Of a DNA stretch of 64,000 nucleotides, positions 13,501-28,500 are shown one piece after another; the stretch's first letter is position 1, and the number at the start of each line of letters is the position of its first letter. The stretch is from Nematostella vectensis (taxonomy: Eukaryota > Cnidaria > Anthozoa > Actiniaria > Edwardsiidae). The stretch covers positions 1,860,001 through 1,924,000 of the forward strand of contig NC_064046.1 of assembly GCF_932526225.1 (NCBI RefSeq). Reading direction: 5' to 3'. The notes below the pieces were generated by a model. It did not search any database and was not told the DNA's origin. It saw only the letters and a program-made list of their open reading frames with translations. Both the position numbers and the translations under genes were made by a program.

Positions 13501-16500
13501 TGAGTGAATTTGTAGCCTTGTTTCTTGTAATCGAAAGCATTTCGCCGCCCAATCAGAACACGTGTTAGACTGTATCGACAGAACATTAACCAATCAAAGT
13601 GCGCGTTAATTACCTTGATCTTAGTACTGGTCTTGTTCTCAAATAGGTGCTCGAGTTTCTTGGTGTCGATATCCACCTGGTCTATGGAGCCCCAGATGGT
13701 CTTGTTCACGCCGTTAATTAGCGGCGAGTTCTTCACTTCCTGCCAGAACAGCCTCACCATCTTCTTCTTATTCAGCGTGCTGAGATTCCCGGGGGGAGGG
13801 GGCTTAGGCGGGCCAGGCACGCCGCCACCCGGCGGAGGGGGTGGGGGTGGAGGGAACATGCCTCCCCCTGGGGGAGGGGGTGGAATTCCACCGAAGAATG
13901 GATTAGGCGGTCTTGCATCTTGCTCGTCGTGCGCGTCAACAGCGTCTAGCGCATCGACGTCGTCCTCGTCCACGAGATCGGTGAAGTCGAAGTCTTTGAT
14001 GATGAGGGAGCGCTTGAGAGTGATCATGCGTTCCCATTCGAGCTCCTGTAGCCTGGCGGCTTCCTCGGCGGCGATTCTCTGTCGTTCCTCCTCCTCCTGC
14101 TGCCGCCGCTGCTCCTCTTCCTGGCGCTCCTCCTCCTCGAGTCTCTTGGTCTCGTCGTCCTCGACATCCTGGTGGAAAGAGGGGAGGGGTGGGTGAGTCG
14201 ATAAGCACAACACACTGGTACCGGAAAATACCGTACACCTTACGGTAGCTGCCGCAAAATTTTAGGTTCGACTGAGTTTAAATCTCTTCTTATCTCGAAT
14301 GATATATCGTGCAATGTCTTTAGAACAGCACTCATAATATTAATATATAGATGTAAAAGAACGGATGCGGACTACAGTCTGTAATAGAATTCACACTAAT
14401 GGAAAAAAGATATGTCTTTCATGGCATTAATTAGGACATCAGCACGAAGACGCACCTGATGCATAAGACTTTTTTTAGCGCGGTCAATAACTCCTGATAG
14501 ATCATCCTCCACCGCAGACGACACTTCTTTCTCATCCTCCTCAACAACATCCAACTTCTTCAACACATCCTGAACAGAGTTCTCAATCGCCGATAATTCC
14601 GCATTTATCGACGACTCTCCGGAGCTTTCCGAATCACCCGAACTAAACAATCGGCCTCGCCGATCACGCACCGACTCCCCCACGGCAGATGGACTATCAG
14701 GTTTCTTCTCGTGAATTTCTTCGGAGGATTTTTGCTGCCCGTACAGCATCGATAACATCATCTTTTTATTAGACGAGCCGCCGGGTAAAACCTCGCATAT
14801 GCTAGAGCGTTTTTCGATGCTTTCTTTGCGTTCATTTGGCGGCGATTTGATTCCCTTTTCTTGCACGCTCGTCGATCTACCGATCTCATCCAGTTTCGGT
14901 TTTCGTCTCCGCACAACCCCCTCCGTTCCTGCCACTTCCGTATCGCTATGCGAGGGCGTGCGCAATGGGGGAGGGGAGAGTCTGTCGCTAGTTCTTTGAG
15001 TGACATTCTCGTTTTCGTCGGTCGACACTTCCCCAGATCGTCGCTTAGCAACGGCTGCGACTGTCAAACCCGGTCTATCCTGAGGGGGTGGGGGTCCGGT
15101 CTCATCCAACTCGCCTCGTTCCTTCTGCTCCTTAGCCGCTAGCTCGAGTCTGCGCAGCTCTTCTCGAGCTTTCCTTCGCTCTTCGAATGTCCCTGCCAAA
15201 GTTTTTTGTCGTACAGCCTCGATCCCTGGAAAAAATAAATTAAAATGTATCAGGGCAGTTTAGAAAAATCATGTTATGGAAGGTTATGGTAGTCAACCAG
15301 AGTAATCCGCTTAGACTCAAAATCGAAATGGATTGGGTTTAAACTGGTTTTGAGCTGATTCAAACCAGATTCAAAATGGCTTTCAAGGCATCTATAAATT
15401 CGATTCATTCGATTCATCTATAACTTGCAAACACTGGAGGAGTTGTTCTTGAATGACAAATTTACAAATTCAGCTCAGAAAAACAACATACAATCAGAGT
15501 TATTGTGTTTAATTACTTAAATGACATAAATAGCTGCTTTTTTTTTCAAATCGAGCTCATAATATAATCTGAGTTTAAGCTCCTTGTGTTAAATGCGAGG
15601 GCAGTGCAAAACACATGGTCTTTGTTGAATAAAGCGCGGGTTAGCTTACTATTTATGGACCGGTCCGTTAGAATATAAAGTATTAAACGAATTATCTTAA
15701 AAATATATTGAACTGTAAATAAAACAATGAAAATACACCAAAAACTGGAATTCGACTCTGACAAATTGTCGTCTTTAATAAGACTTCTTATTATTATTAA
15801 GGAAGAAAATTTGGCAGAGTCGAATTCCAGTTTTTGGTGTATTGTATTCATTCTTCTGGTTCACGAACACGACTATTTGGGCTTTTTGTATTTATTACAA
15901 CAAGGAAAATATACATTCAAGCATCAAAATGATTTGACGAAAAAAATAAAAAGATAGAAATACTTTTATGCCGCAGAAGGCCCAAGTAAGTGAGACGGAG
16001 CATACCGGTGCCGCAGCATACTTGTGCGGCGAAGCTTAACAAAAATATTACCTTGAATAAGCCACAAAGAAATGGACAACAAGAGACGAACCCAAATCAA
16101 CAGTAAGTCAAACACAAGCCCGTCTACATCGCTTGTCATTAAGAACAGCGAGTTGGACAGCGAGATCATTAGAAAAAATGCGAATATTTGCAGACACATC
16201 ACTGAGCCATAACCGCATTTGATGGTCACTAGTGCGCATGCCTGGAATGTTTAAAGAAGATCCGCTTTCTCTATTTCCACTAGAGAAGAGCCAATGACAG
16301 CCAAAACTGAAAAACGAGTCTTAGAGAAAGCGATGCAAAGATAGATTGGAAATTTTCGTCCTTGTGAAATTCCCATTCTTGTTTTCGGAGTTAAAAATTG
16401 TGTATTTATGATAAGCATTATCAGGAATGGCTGTTATATTAATTTTGTTATAATAGCGGAGCAATAAGATGAGCCTGCGATAGGCGCTGGCGGTCAGTCC

Positions 16501-19500
16501 TATAGCGAAACTTCATGAGTTATTTATAAAGACCGGCTACAAAGCTTAACGATTTGATTATACGCGATAATATAAAATCCCTAGCTACGAAACATGAATT
16601 AAATAATGTTTTACAGACTATGACAGGCCGAACATAAACAGAAATAATCATCAAACAACTAGACAGAGTCTAAAATGCAGAATAGGCAAGGACCATTGGG
16701 GACTCTTTAAATTTGATGGTGAAGAAAAAAAAGAATTTGGTTTCTTTATCTGCCGATAATCAGCGGTATCCATTTTCACGCGCGCGCATAAATACCTTCA
16801 GCCGCCTCAGCTTGTTGCTGAAACTTCGCCCGCCGTCGAGATATAGAAGGACTTGCGGTGGGGGACCCCCTGGGGGACGAGCGTGCTGACGATGACGGTG
16901 ACTGGTAGGGGGATACCGCGGGGGTCGTGCGCTGGCTCCCCCCTGACTGTGAGTCATATTTAGAGGATCTGTTATAGGGGAGACCGTTTTCGCGTGGTTT
17001 TTGTAGGCTGGTACTCGACTCTGTTCGGTTGTTCGTCGGTCCTTTTTCGGCTTTGTTGTCGGTAAAGCCGAGGGCTGCTCGCCTTGCAGCTCTTCGTTCT
17101 CTGTGTTAGATAAGATATGCAAAGATAACAATAGAGTGGTTTTAAAAATCCCGTGCAACAAAATTGTTAATTTGTAATATTCAGGCCAGTACAAAAGAGA
17201 ACAAAGACATTACAGTGTATTCGTACTAAATAAAGTAATTAGTATTTCACGGGTTTTTGAGAACCACTTTATTATAAGTAAATTTCTTTGCTCAAAAATA
17301 CACACATATAACAGGTATTGCTTTACTGCGGTTCTCAAATTATGCGAACGCTCGTCAATAATTTCCAACTGTTTAATCGCTTTCTGTTGCCCTCATTCAA
17401 ACTAACAGAATTACATTTGGTGCTTTTTTTGGTCAGCGCCTTACAAAAAGGTGGCATAAATGGAAACGCTTTAAGGATTTTGAATGACGGAAGCCAGAAG
17501 GCGATTTAACTGTTTGAAATCGTCTGTGAGATTTCGCAGAGCTTTGAAAACTGCAGTAACACGCCACTTTCGTGACGGGGAATTGAGAGTCGTCATGCAA
17601 AGGTGTACAGAGTAACCCTAGCAACGTCATATGATGTCATAGGTGGGTGATACATAAAATGCAGGTTTTGGCCTTACAGGGTCACTACTGTGTCACGGCA
17701 TACATTATATCACGTGATATAATAATGATCAGTGATCAAGTAATATCCTGTACACATATATCGCGCCACGTTATTACACAATATAAGCACAAAAAAGCCC
17801 CACATATCATACACACAAAGCACACTATACGTCACGCAACACCATACGCACTTTCGTCAGGCAGAACAATTTATGTACGTCACGCAACACCATACGCACT
17901 TCCGTCACGCAGTACAATGTATGTACGTTACGCAACACCATACGCACTTTTGTCACGCAGTACAATGTATGTACGTCACGCAACACCATACGCACTTTTG
18001 TCACGCAGTACAATGTATGTACGTCACGCAACACCATACGCACTTTTGTCACGCAGTACAATGTATGTACGTCACGCAACACCATACGCGCTTTCGTCAC
18101 ACATTACAATTTGAAGACATATCGACCACTGACCTTCTAGCTTGTCGACTACGTTCCTTCTCTTCTAACTCGTCCAACTCGTGCGTGGATGACGAAGGGG
18201 ACGCACTACCGGACGATCGGACAGGTGAAGAAGGAGGTTCTCCATACCGTGTCGTCATATCCGGTGCAGAGACGACTTTATGTAGGCTATTTGTCTCCTG
18301 TCTTCCTCGAGAGCGTTTGTTCCGGAAGTCTTCCCCTGTGAGGTTATTGATGGCAAGGTCGATTTTGCTGATGGAGTGATGGCGACGGCTTCGTCTTCTG
18401 TCTCCTGTCACAGACAGCCGATTTGTATGTTAATGAGTATCAGTCAGCCACACGTTTGCTATTGTTTTCAATCAAGATTGGAAGTCAAGATTATGCGAGT
18501 CACGAAATAAACGCCTAATAACAAAAATATACACTTTGAAGTAACCAAATCCAATGGAAAGAAGGTCGCAATAGCTTCCCCAAATCAGCCAATAAAAACT
18601 GGCGTTTTCCAACGCTTGTTATTTTCTTACTTGAATAACAAAGTGGACTGACAGAGGCAATTCAACCCTACGTAAGGATCGTGTTTAAAGTTAATAGTTT
18701 TTCTCACCTTGTGTGGATTCTAATGCTGCGGTTCTCTTTCTTGGTCTGAAACCGAGTAACCGAGAACAAAACTAAGACACATTTCTTGTACTAAATTCGT
18801 CCTTCAAGGAAGTCAGGGATGAAGGGACGATTTTTTCCACAGGGATCCCCTTTATCAGGGACAGCATATTATTACACAGCGCTCTAGGGACGGATAGTAA
18901 CCACAGGGATCCCCTTTATCAGGGGCCTTTTCTGAGGGGGGCGCTACACAACCTACTAGCTCCAGCACAAGCCAAACAGGCATTTTTAGCAAGGAATAAA
19001 ACCACAGGGATCCCCTTTATCAGGGGCCTTTTCTGAGGGGCGCGCTACACAACCTACTAGCTCCAGCACAAGCCAAACAGGCATTTTTAGCAAGGAATAA
19101 AACCACAGGGATCCCCCTTTATCAGGGGCCTTTTCTGAGGGGCGCGCTACACAACCTACTAGCTCCAGCACAAGCCAAACAAGCATTTTTAGCAAGGAAT
19201 AAAACCACAGGGATCCTCTTTATCAGGGGCTTTCTCTGAGGGGCGCGCTACACAACCTACTAGCTCCAGCACAAGCCAAACAGGCATTTTTAGCAAGGAA
19301 TAAAACCACAGGGATCCCCTTTATCAGGGGCCTTTTCTGAGGGGGGCGCTACACAACCTACTAGCTCCAGCACAAGCCAAACAGGCATTTTTAGCAAGGA
19401 ATAAAACCACAGGGATCCCCTTTATCAGGGGCCTTTTCTGAGGGGCGCGCTACACAACCTACTAGCTCCAGCACAAGCCAAACAGGCATTTTTAGCAAGG

Positions 19501-22500
19501 AATAAAACCACAGGGATCCCCCTTTATCAGGGGCCTTTTCTGAGGGGCGCGCTACACAACCTACTAGCTCCAGCACAAGCCAAACAAGCATTTTTAGCAA
19601 GGAATAAAACCACAGGGATCCTCTTTATCAGGGGCTTTCTCTGAGGGGCGCGCTACACAACCTACTAGCTCCAGCACAAGCCAAACAGGCATTTTTAGCA
19701 AGGAATAAAACCACAGGGATCCCCTTTATCAGGGGCCTTTTCTGAGGGGGGCGCTACACAACCTACTAGCTCCAGCACAAGCCAAACAGGCATTTTTAGC
19801 AAGGAATAAAACCACAGGGATCCCCCTTTATCAGGGGCCTTTTCTGAGGGGCGCGCTACACAACCTACTAGCTCCAGCACAAGCCAAACAGGCATTTTTA
19901 GCAAGGAATAAAACCACAGGGATCCTCTTTATCAGGGGCCTTTTCTGAGGGGCGCGCTACACAACCTACTAGCTCCAGCACAAGCCAAACAGGCATTTTT
20001 AGCAAGGAATAAAACCACAGGGATCCCCTTTATCAGGGGCCTTTTCTGAGGGGGGCGCTAAACAACCTACTAGCTCCAGCACAAGCCAAACAGGCATTTT
20101 TAGCAAGGAATAAAACCACAGGGATCCCCTTTGTCAGGGGCCTTTTCTGAGGGGCGCGCTACACAACCTACTAGCTCCAGCACAAGCCAAACAGGCATTT
20201 TTAGCAAGGAATAAAACCACAGGAATCCCGTTTATCCGAGACCGTTGGACTCACCGGATGGATGGCGAGCTCCCGTACGCTGGCAACTCCTCGTCGCCGT
20301 CTTCTATACGGAGAGCCGTCTGCACAATCAAGGATACAATCAATGATAAGGGCACTGGGACTAGTGCGCAAAGGTTTGGAACATACGCCTTTTTTTATTA
20401 ATACAAGCATATGTAGACACAGAATAGCAGGTGTGGGGTGTTGGGGGGGGGGGGGGGGGTTATGCTGGACTTTTCCGAAGAATAGTGCGCCTATCTGTCT
20501 TTACCTCGTAAATATTTAGTTGCTCTAAAAGGTCAATGTTTGTTCCTCTTCGATCTTGATGCATCTAGAAAAATCATATCTTGAGTATACGATTTGAATT
20601 ACACGTCCTGTTAACCACATGCGTGTCAATCAAACCTCCTGTCAATCACACGTCATGTCAACCAAATGTCATGTCAGTTACATGTTCTGTCGATCAAATG
20701 TCCGCAGTCTATCACACTGCCTATCAATCAAACCTCCTGTCAATCACACTTCATGTCAACCAAATGTCATGTCAATTACATGTTCTGTCGATCAAATGTC
20801 CGCAGTCTATCACACTGCCTATCAATCAAACCTCCTGTCAACCACACTTCATGTCAATCAAATGTCATGTCAATCACATGTCCTGTCGATCAAATGTCCG
20901 CAGTCTATCACACTGCCTATCAATCAAACCTCCTGTCAACCACAATTCATGTCAATCAAATGTCATGTCAATCACATGTCCTGTCGATCAAATGTTCAGT
21001 CTATCACACTGCCTATCAATCAAACCTCCTGTCAATCACACGTCATGTCAATTAAATGTCATGTCAATCACATATCCTGTTAATCAAATGTCATGCCAAT
21101 CACATGTCCTTCGATCAAATTTTCAGTCTATCACACTTCCTACCAATTAAACCTCTTGTCAATCAAACGTTCAGTCTATCACGCGTCCTGTCAACCACAA
21201 GTCCTGTCAATCATGCGTGATTCCAGCCATTGGCATACCTTGACTATGTTTTCCATGTCCAGCTCCTCCAGGTCGTCTGTGATGTCGTAGAACGTGTCTT
21301 GGTCTGGTGTCGCATATAGGATCTGAACACGCAAAGCACACGGTCACGACACGCAAAACACACGGACATGACACGCAAAACAAACAGTCATGACACGCAA
21401 AACAAACAGTCATGGCAGCAAAACACACGGTCATGACACGCAAAGCACACGGTCATGGCACGCAAAACACATGGTCATGATACGCAAAACACATGATCAT
21501 GGCACGCAAAACACAAGGTCATGACACGAAAAACACAAGGTCATGACACGCAAAACACACGGTCATGACACGAAAAACACAAGGCCATGACACGCAAAAC
21601 ACAAGGTCATGACACGCAAAACACAAGGTCATGACACGCAAAACACACGGTCATTAAACAAGCAGCAGCAATCAAAGAGAAAGAGTAAAGCCTTCAATGT
21701 TCTAAGAACAGTTAATTGAAAACCTTTGCATCAAAAATGATTTTTTCGCCACCATGAGGGCTCAAACAACAGATGGCGCAGCGCCCTGATTCTCCCACTT
21801 CGTGTATTAACCCGCTTATTATTCAGTTATAATAAAATGGTTTTGGCCCACCTTTTTCGATCGTTGAATCGATATTGGTGCCATACTTAAAATCATTAGC
21901 TCATCTAGTATAGACTATCTGTCGCCTTTCTTAAAATACAACTGGGATGTACACGGAAAGGGAATTGTATTTTAGAGCCCAAAATAAGCCATCGTGCGTC
22001 ATTTGTAGCCTTAAATAGGTTGTTTACTATCTAGACCCGGTTTGTAAGTCCGTTAATGGGATATTAAGTACAACGTGGCACGTACAACAGTCAACCCAAC
22101 CTGATTTTGGGGTAACGGAAAAAAAGGCCAGAACAAGATATAAAAATCTTTCAATTTCTTCCTAGAAGAACTAAGGGATCTAACGGGTCAATTCGGGACG
22201 TACGCGGGGTCAGAGTTTTGTATTCAGGGTACTGAATCTATTGATGACGTCATTGAATTTTTACAGAATAACTATTTTTGTAATTACACTGAATTTGAGA
22301 GAGTTGTCCAATGTACAAGACGGTGACTGGGGCATTAACTTGTGTAAGAAAAACATTGTTATGAGCCGCACGTCGCCTCGGGAGGACGAAATTCTTACAG
22401 AAGCATCTTATTAGAAGAGTGCTGATTAATCGGGAAGTGACGTCACTTGCCTTGTTGACGAGCGTCATTGCATATATTAAGATTTCCTCATCACCAAGGG

Positions 22501-25500
22501 AGTCCTTTTCTGAGAGAATTCCGACGATTTCTGACCATCGCTTGATACCTACAAGAGACAGGAGAAAATTTGCTCAAATTGCGGTCGGCCACGATCACCT
22601 CGGTTAGTCTCAAAAGGGGTGAGGGAGTGGGGGAGTGTGGACTGCAGGACTATGACTAGAAAAGAAAGGAAATTTAAAAGTAGCGTTAACTGTGGGGGAC
22701 ATGGGAGGGGGAGTTTTTGGTACCAAGAGAAATAACACAAAAATGTGTAATAATTTTATGGATTCTTTAAAAAAGATTTTAACTTTTTTATGTGAGTTAA
22801 ATGGTGGGTAATTAAAGAATGAAAGAAAGTATTATACCAAAATGGAGATAGGAAAACAATAAATACATTACCAAAACACCTTAAACCATGGGAGAGAAAG
22901 AATTTAATGACTGAGTTGTATCAGAAAATAAAAATCTGACATTTCTCTTAAATATTTGTTTGTTATTCTCGTAATATACGGTGATATTTCCAATATCAAA
23001 AATAAGCTGAAAAATAAATGGTGTCAAGTGCTTTATGCCATTCTATTATTGACATGCGAAACGCAGAAACCATAATAATCACACAATCAAAGAGTCATAA
23101 AATGATTCTTTCTACTTCCACGAAAATGCCATGGAAGAATTTGCAACATAGATGTTTCAAAATCTCAAACATCAAAATCCCTAAAGTTATATCCTGTTTA
23201 CAACAAAGACACGACACTTTGAAACAAAAAAATGGCTTTTAGGAAATAATCTGATTAAAATAACTAGTAGTAGAACCGGCTATTTTGAGAACTTTTTAAT
23301 AGAAAAAACGCAAAATACTTTCGAGGATTAAATTTAATCCGACGCACATGACTTTTTTAATGATGGAACCACATAAAAATGTCAAACAAGATAGGATTTA
23401 GGCTGAGGTAGGGTAGGGAGGAGAGGGTGGGGGGTGTCTACTCCTGGTAGAGTCCGTGACCTTTGTATCTTAGAGATTATAAAAAAAAATGATTTATCGC
23501 CAAGAAGCCGATAGATTGACAACACTTTTAAGCAGTAGCTAACAATAATCAAAGCAGTAGGCGAAGAGATGAGTAGATACCGATTTATAATTTATTGCTG
23601 TCTGTTTATAGAGCCCATTTCTGCCATTGGTCATTTCGCACTAAACGCTCAACTACAGTTCCATTTAGACTAAACTTTAATCGCGATTAAAATAACAGTA
23701 GGTTTTGTCAAAAAGCTCGTATTCCGAGGACGGATATTCTAATAGGTATTCTCATAACACTTTGATTAAGAACATATAAGTATAAAATCATAAAATTAGC
23801 AATTGGGATAAAACCTTTACAAATCTGTGGCTAAATTTCTCAGATGCAAGGCAGTAGTTATTGCGCCATATATATCAACAACAAGCTTTCAATGACTTGT
23901 AACTATTTAATTGGACATAACGTTATAAACTATCAAGATTGTTAAAAATAGCCAGCAATTTAAAAGAAGAAAACCTTTTCATTTGGCGTAGGTGTACTTT
24001 GAAAGGTACGAAAATGGGAAATAGCTGTTAATTTATATTATAACAATTTTTTTTTATAAAAACCCGAAATTCCGAAACCCGAAAAGTTTACAGATACTTT
24101 GCTTTCATCCTTAAAATATCTCGCCAAGACCATTGTATACAAATTTCTATTTCTAAACAAAGAAACAAAATGAAATTAATTTTCTCCGGGACTCATTTCT
24201 TCGCAGAGCACTTCTTTCAGTTAAAAAATCATACCAAAGAAAAGGCTACAGGTGTTGAATTCTTAGTAACAGGATTTCGGCCAAGCATTTGTTCGATTTC
24301 GTTCATCTCTAAATGAACCTGTCTTTAATTCTCTTACCTTGTGCATCGTCCACACATTGAACAGCCTCAACAAGCAACCTAGAATTATCCTCCGTGTATT
24401 CGATGAAAACCAGCAGCAACTTCAACGCCGTTTTCGCCACCAATCGAAACTACAAGACAAATAACAACGCTAGTTCTGGTGCAAAACATTAAACATCGTC
24501 TCCGAAAAAATTTCTTGGAGATTATGTTGTACTGAATTAAACCCCTAAGTAGACAATACAACATTTACTCAGTCAAAACAAAAGTGATTCTATTAAAGTG
24601 ACACACTAGCCGTAAAGCAAGATAACAGATAAGCTTTTATAGCTTGTCGAATTCACAGGCCAAACTGTCTGGCTCGGTCCTTAAAGGGAACAGTTTAAGA
24701 AAGCTGTATTTCTTGCCTATTGTGGGAAGCTGAGAAACAGAAAACAAGTGACAAAGCGAATTTGAGCGGACGTTGATATAATGGTAAAAATACTGAAGTA
24801 ACAGCTGGTAGTTCTAGTCTAATGTGCGTTAAGAGTAACAGAAAAGGGGGCTAACTGTACTATCAGACAGCGATGGCTTTTTGTGTCACGGTTTGCTGTG
24901 TTTCTTACCTCGAGAAGAATTATAAATGTATAAATTTTCGTGCGAGATTTGTATGCGCGAAGAAAAAAACACCGTGACAATAAAAAAAACTGTTTCGGAC
25001 GTCAAACAAAACTTTGTGCTCGGCAATAAAGCATACGAAAGGGCGAAAGAAAAAGGGCAGGCGAAAATTCCATGTTTACAGTAAATATGCCGTCACGCAA
25101 TGCTCTCGAATGTCACGCTATTTCGGATGAAAGTGATATGAGAAGGAGGGGAGACAGTGAAGAAGGGTGAAGAGTGAAGGGTGGGAAGAGCTGAGAAAAA
25201 GGGCTCATCTAACGAGAAGGAAGGCGGGGGGAGGAGGGGAGTGAAAACACGTGGGGCAGGGATGGGGAAAGAAAAGTGAGGAAGGAAGGATGAAAAGAAG
25301 AAATAACGTGGCATTCTCCTTCTCTGGCCGACTTCTCACCTTGGATGCAGTAAGAGAGTATAACCACTGTATCGTCTCATTGTGGTTTATCACGCCGTTC
25401 ATCCCGTCCACGTAAAGCATGATCTGTCCGATCGCTATTGAAAAAGGGATCACAAATTAAAAGACCTTCCGAGCAGAAACACTACGATCGGAAACAACGC

Positions 25501-28500
25501 CAAACTATAAGGCGAAGCGATGAGGTATATAGCGAATGCTAACACCCAGGCCCGTACCACCGAGAGAATTCATAAGAACCACCTCAATCTAACGGAAGGT
25601 CTTCCTAAATGAAAGAAAATAGGTACCACTGCAAGATAATACAAGATAGCTGAGGTAAAATGAGTTCCGCCAAATGGGTAACTGAATCCACTGCGGAACT
25701 GAACATCGTGAAGTAACTTACTGCAAATGTTCAAATAGTTTTGTAAAAATGTGAATTCGTCCAGTGTTTCCATTCCTCTCAATGTAAGTGATAACTTGAG
25801 TGATGATACAGAGGCCATCTCGAGATAGATTGACAGTCAAAATGGAACACTTCATCAACAAGCAGATAGAACACTTGATCGTCCCTCAATCGAAAACGAC
25901 AACGCAGAGTTCGTATACCACAAACCGATTCAAATATAGTAAACACCAAGCTATTAAAAAAATGTGGGTATCACGCGTGGGTATCTTAAACGGATATAAA
26001 AAGACATGCAACATTCTAGAACACACCTCTAAGTATGTAATTTTGATAATTCTGGTCGGCATCTTGGCCTACTGTGATCAGAGCGTTGAGACCATCAGAA
26101 TTGACGAACTCGTGCACCAGGTCTTTGTCGTCCTGTGAAGAAGTAACAACGATAATGGGTTTAACAGTGACATAGAACACTTGATCGACACTTGATCAAA
26201 TAATCACATTGTTTAATTTCAAATGTAGAACACCTGATCACATAGTTCACACTGGAACACTTGATCCAACAAAAAGAACACTTAATCGCAACGGTAGCAG
26301 TATCAACCGTACTAACCATCAATAGTAGATAATTCCGATGTTTCTAGGTTTTAAATGAATAAATGAATTCCTAGTCAGAATTTTAGACAGATTAAAACTC
26401 TAAATTAAGCTCACCAACAGAGAAAAGGGCGTGCAGTTGAGTAGGAATTCAGTAATCCTAGGGTGTTTTCCATCCCACAGCTCTTCTAAAAACCTACGCA
26501 ATTTAATGGCAACTACAGTCAAATGGCATCCAAAAAAGATCCCTGGACAGCGAGATGGTTTCCTGACGACATTCGAATGGTTTTTGCCCAGCAGCATACT
26601 GGCTTCCGAACGCCCAACTTATCTTTAACTCCACTAGTTTATCATTCTTTTCTCACCTGGAAAATTTGCTTTAAGGAAAAAAGGGCTCGGCGCAGCTCTC
26701 GTCCCGACGCAGCTAGAAGTTTGGCTGGGGAGAGAATAATCATTATATTAGTAGAGTAAAATGAAGTTTTATGCTTCCTCGTCCAAAGTGCAATTCTTGA
26801 CCAGTGAGAAGTATAAGAAGCAAAAACTGCAATTGTTTTCTTGATGGGTTTCAGATAACCCGAGTGATAATACGCTCTGTCGACACACAGGGGATATAAG
26901 GGTTAGAACAAGGGGTGATAGGTGAGGGGGACGGGAGAGGCTGGGTACGAAAGAATAAAGGGGAATCAAGAATCCGCACGTGTTAAGGTTGCACGTGACA
27001 ATTCAGAAAGACGTCCAGCGGTAGTAAAAAACGCAAACGGAAAAAAAAACATGAAAGGAATTGGAGGGAGTGTGTGTGTGTGTGTGTGGGGGGGGGGGAG
27101 TTATGTGTCTCAGAAGTTTACTTCTGTGTAAGATGGATGGTGCCCTTTAGACTTATAAGCTGGAACAGTGTCATAACATTGTCGCCGAGGTTATGAATTC
27201 CTTTTGTAACAGTCAGCGGACAGTTCTACTAACGAACACTCTCGAATGCGGACAGCTATACTAACGAACACTCTCGAATGCGGACAGCTATGCTGACGAC
27301 TAAACACTAATGCGGACAGCTATACTAACGACTGAACACTCTTGAATGCGGACAGCTCTACTAACGAACACTCTCGAATGCGGACAGCTATGCTGACGAC
27401 TAAACACTAATGCGGACAGCTATACTAACGACTGAACACTCTTGAATGCGGACAGCTCTACTAACGAACACTCTCGAATGGGACAGGCATTTGGACTCTA
27501 CTAACGGGTACTTTTATCGGTTTCCGCAAATGTCCAACTATAATAACACTAATCAATGTTTTTTTAACGGAGGGATGCAAGCTAATGGGTAATATTATAT
27601 GCTCTTTTTGGTAGTGAAAAAAAGGGAAATTCTTTGTACCACTCATTGTCGTCCTCACATCGATGTCTCAGCGGAAACGTGCTTATTTTGTGTCTTTGTT
27701 CCCAATTCAAAGCTGAATAAAGTATCGGTGGAGCTCAAGTAATTCGTGTATAAAGACGCGCAGTGAGAGGCCCAAGTCTCAAGCAGGGAAAAGACCATGA
27801 GGCATTCGTAACATGTCCTGCACGACATGCAAAGGTCATATGCCGGTTCATAGACCGTCAAATCAAAAGCGCTGAAGTTACTAAAAAAATGACAGTAAAG
27901 TGGACAGTAAAATTATTGCCGCTAAAGCCGTACAGACTTTGTCGGTAGAAAATCGTTATTAACCCATCTCCTCACACACCCTCAAAATATGCCACAATAG
28001 TCATGTTCAGAGAATTCAAACATACGGATTTTGACAATTTTAGGCACTCAGAACGTATACCTAGAACATATATGTTTGCTAAATGCGATTTATTTTTCAT
28101 ATATTTTGAAATGTCAGAGAACGTTTTAGGGGGACGAAAAATCATTTAAAGGCGAGTAAAGGCGAGCAGAATCCAAGTGTTATTCCAAGTAATTCGGAAC
28201 CTCTTCAAGGAGATTAAAGTCCTTGTTCTGGGAAAAAAAATGGCAAATGGCAAAAACAGGAAATCAGATAATATATCATAAAAAAGAAGAAGGTATCTAT
28301 ATAAAAGAAGCTTTGCATCTCTCCAATGGAATATATTTATATAGGCTTATTTCGCGAGTCTTAGTAAATTATCGCTTGCTTACTTACTTACCGGGTAAAA
28401 TGTTTACATCTTGATTTTGAGATTTTTTCCATGTAACATCTTTACAATACGAGCGGTCCAAACACGACCCACAAAAACATTTCATACTTTCTGGGTCTTC

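Noticed and set aside
15966-16229. Hydrophobic 87-codon minus-strand ORF between formin exons 14 and 15
   Set aside because: Exon 14 joins exon 15 in frame without it ([11 protein letters not shown]); no splice sites or family match support it as an exon.
20581-21150. 189-codon and overlapping repetitive ORFs
   Set aside because: Tandem-repeat artefacts inside a formin intron, open in three frames on the strand opposite the gene.
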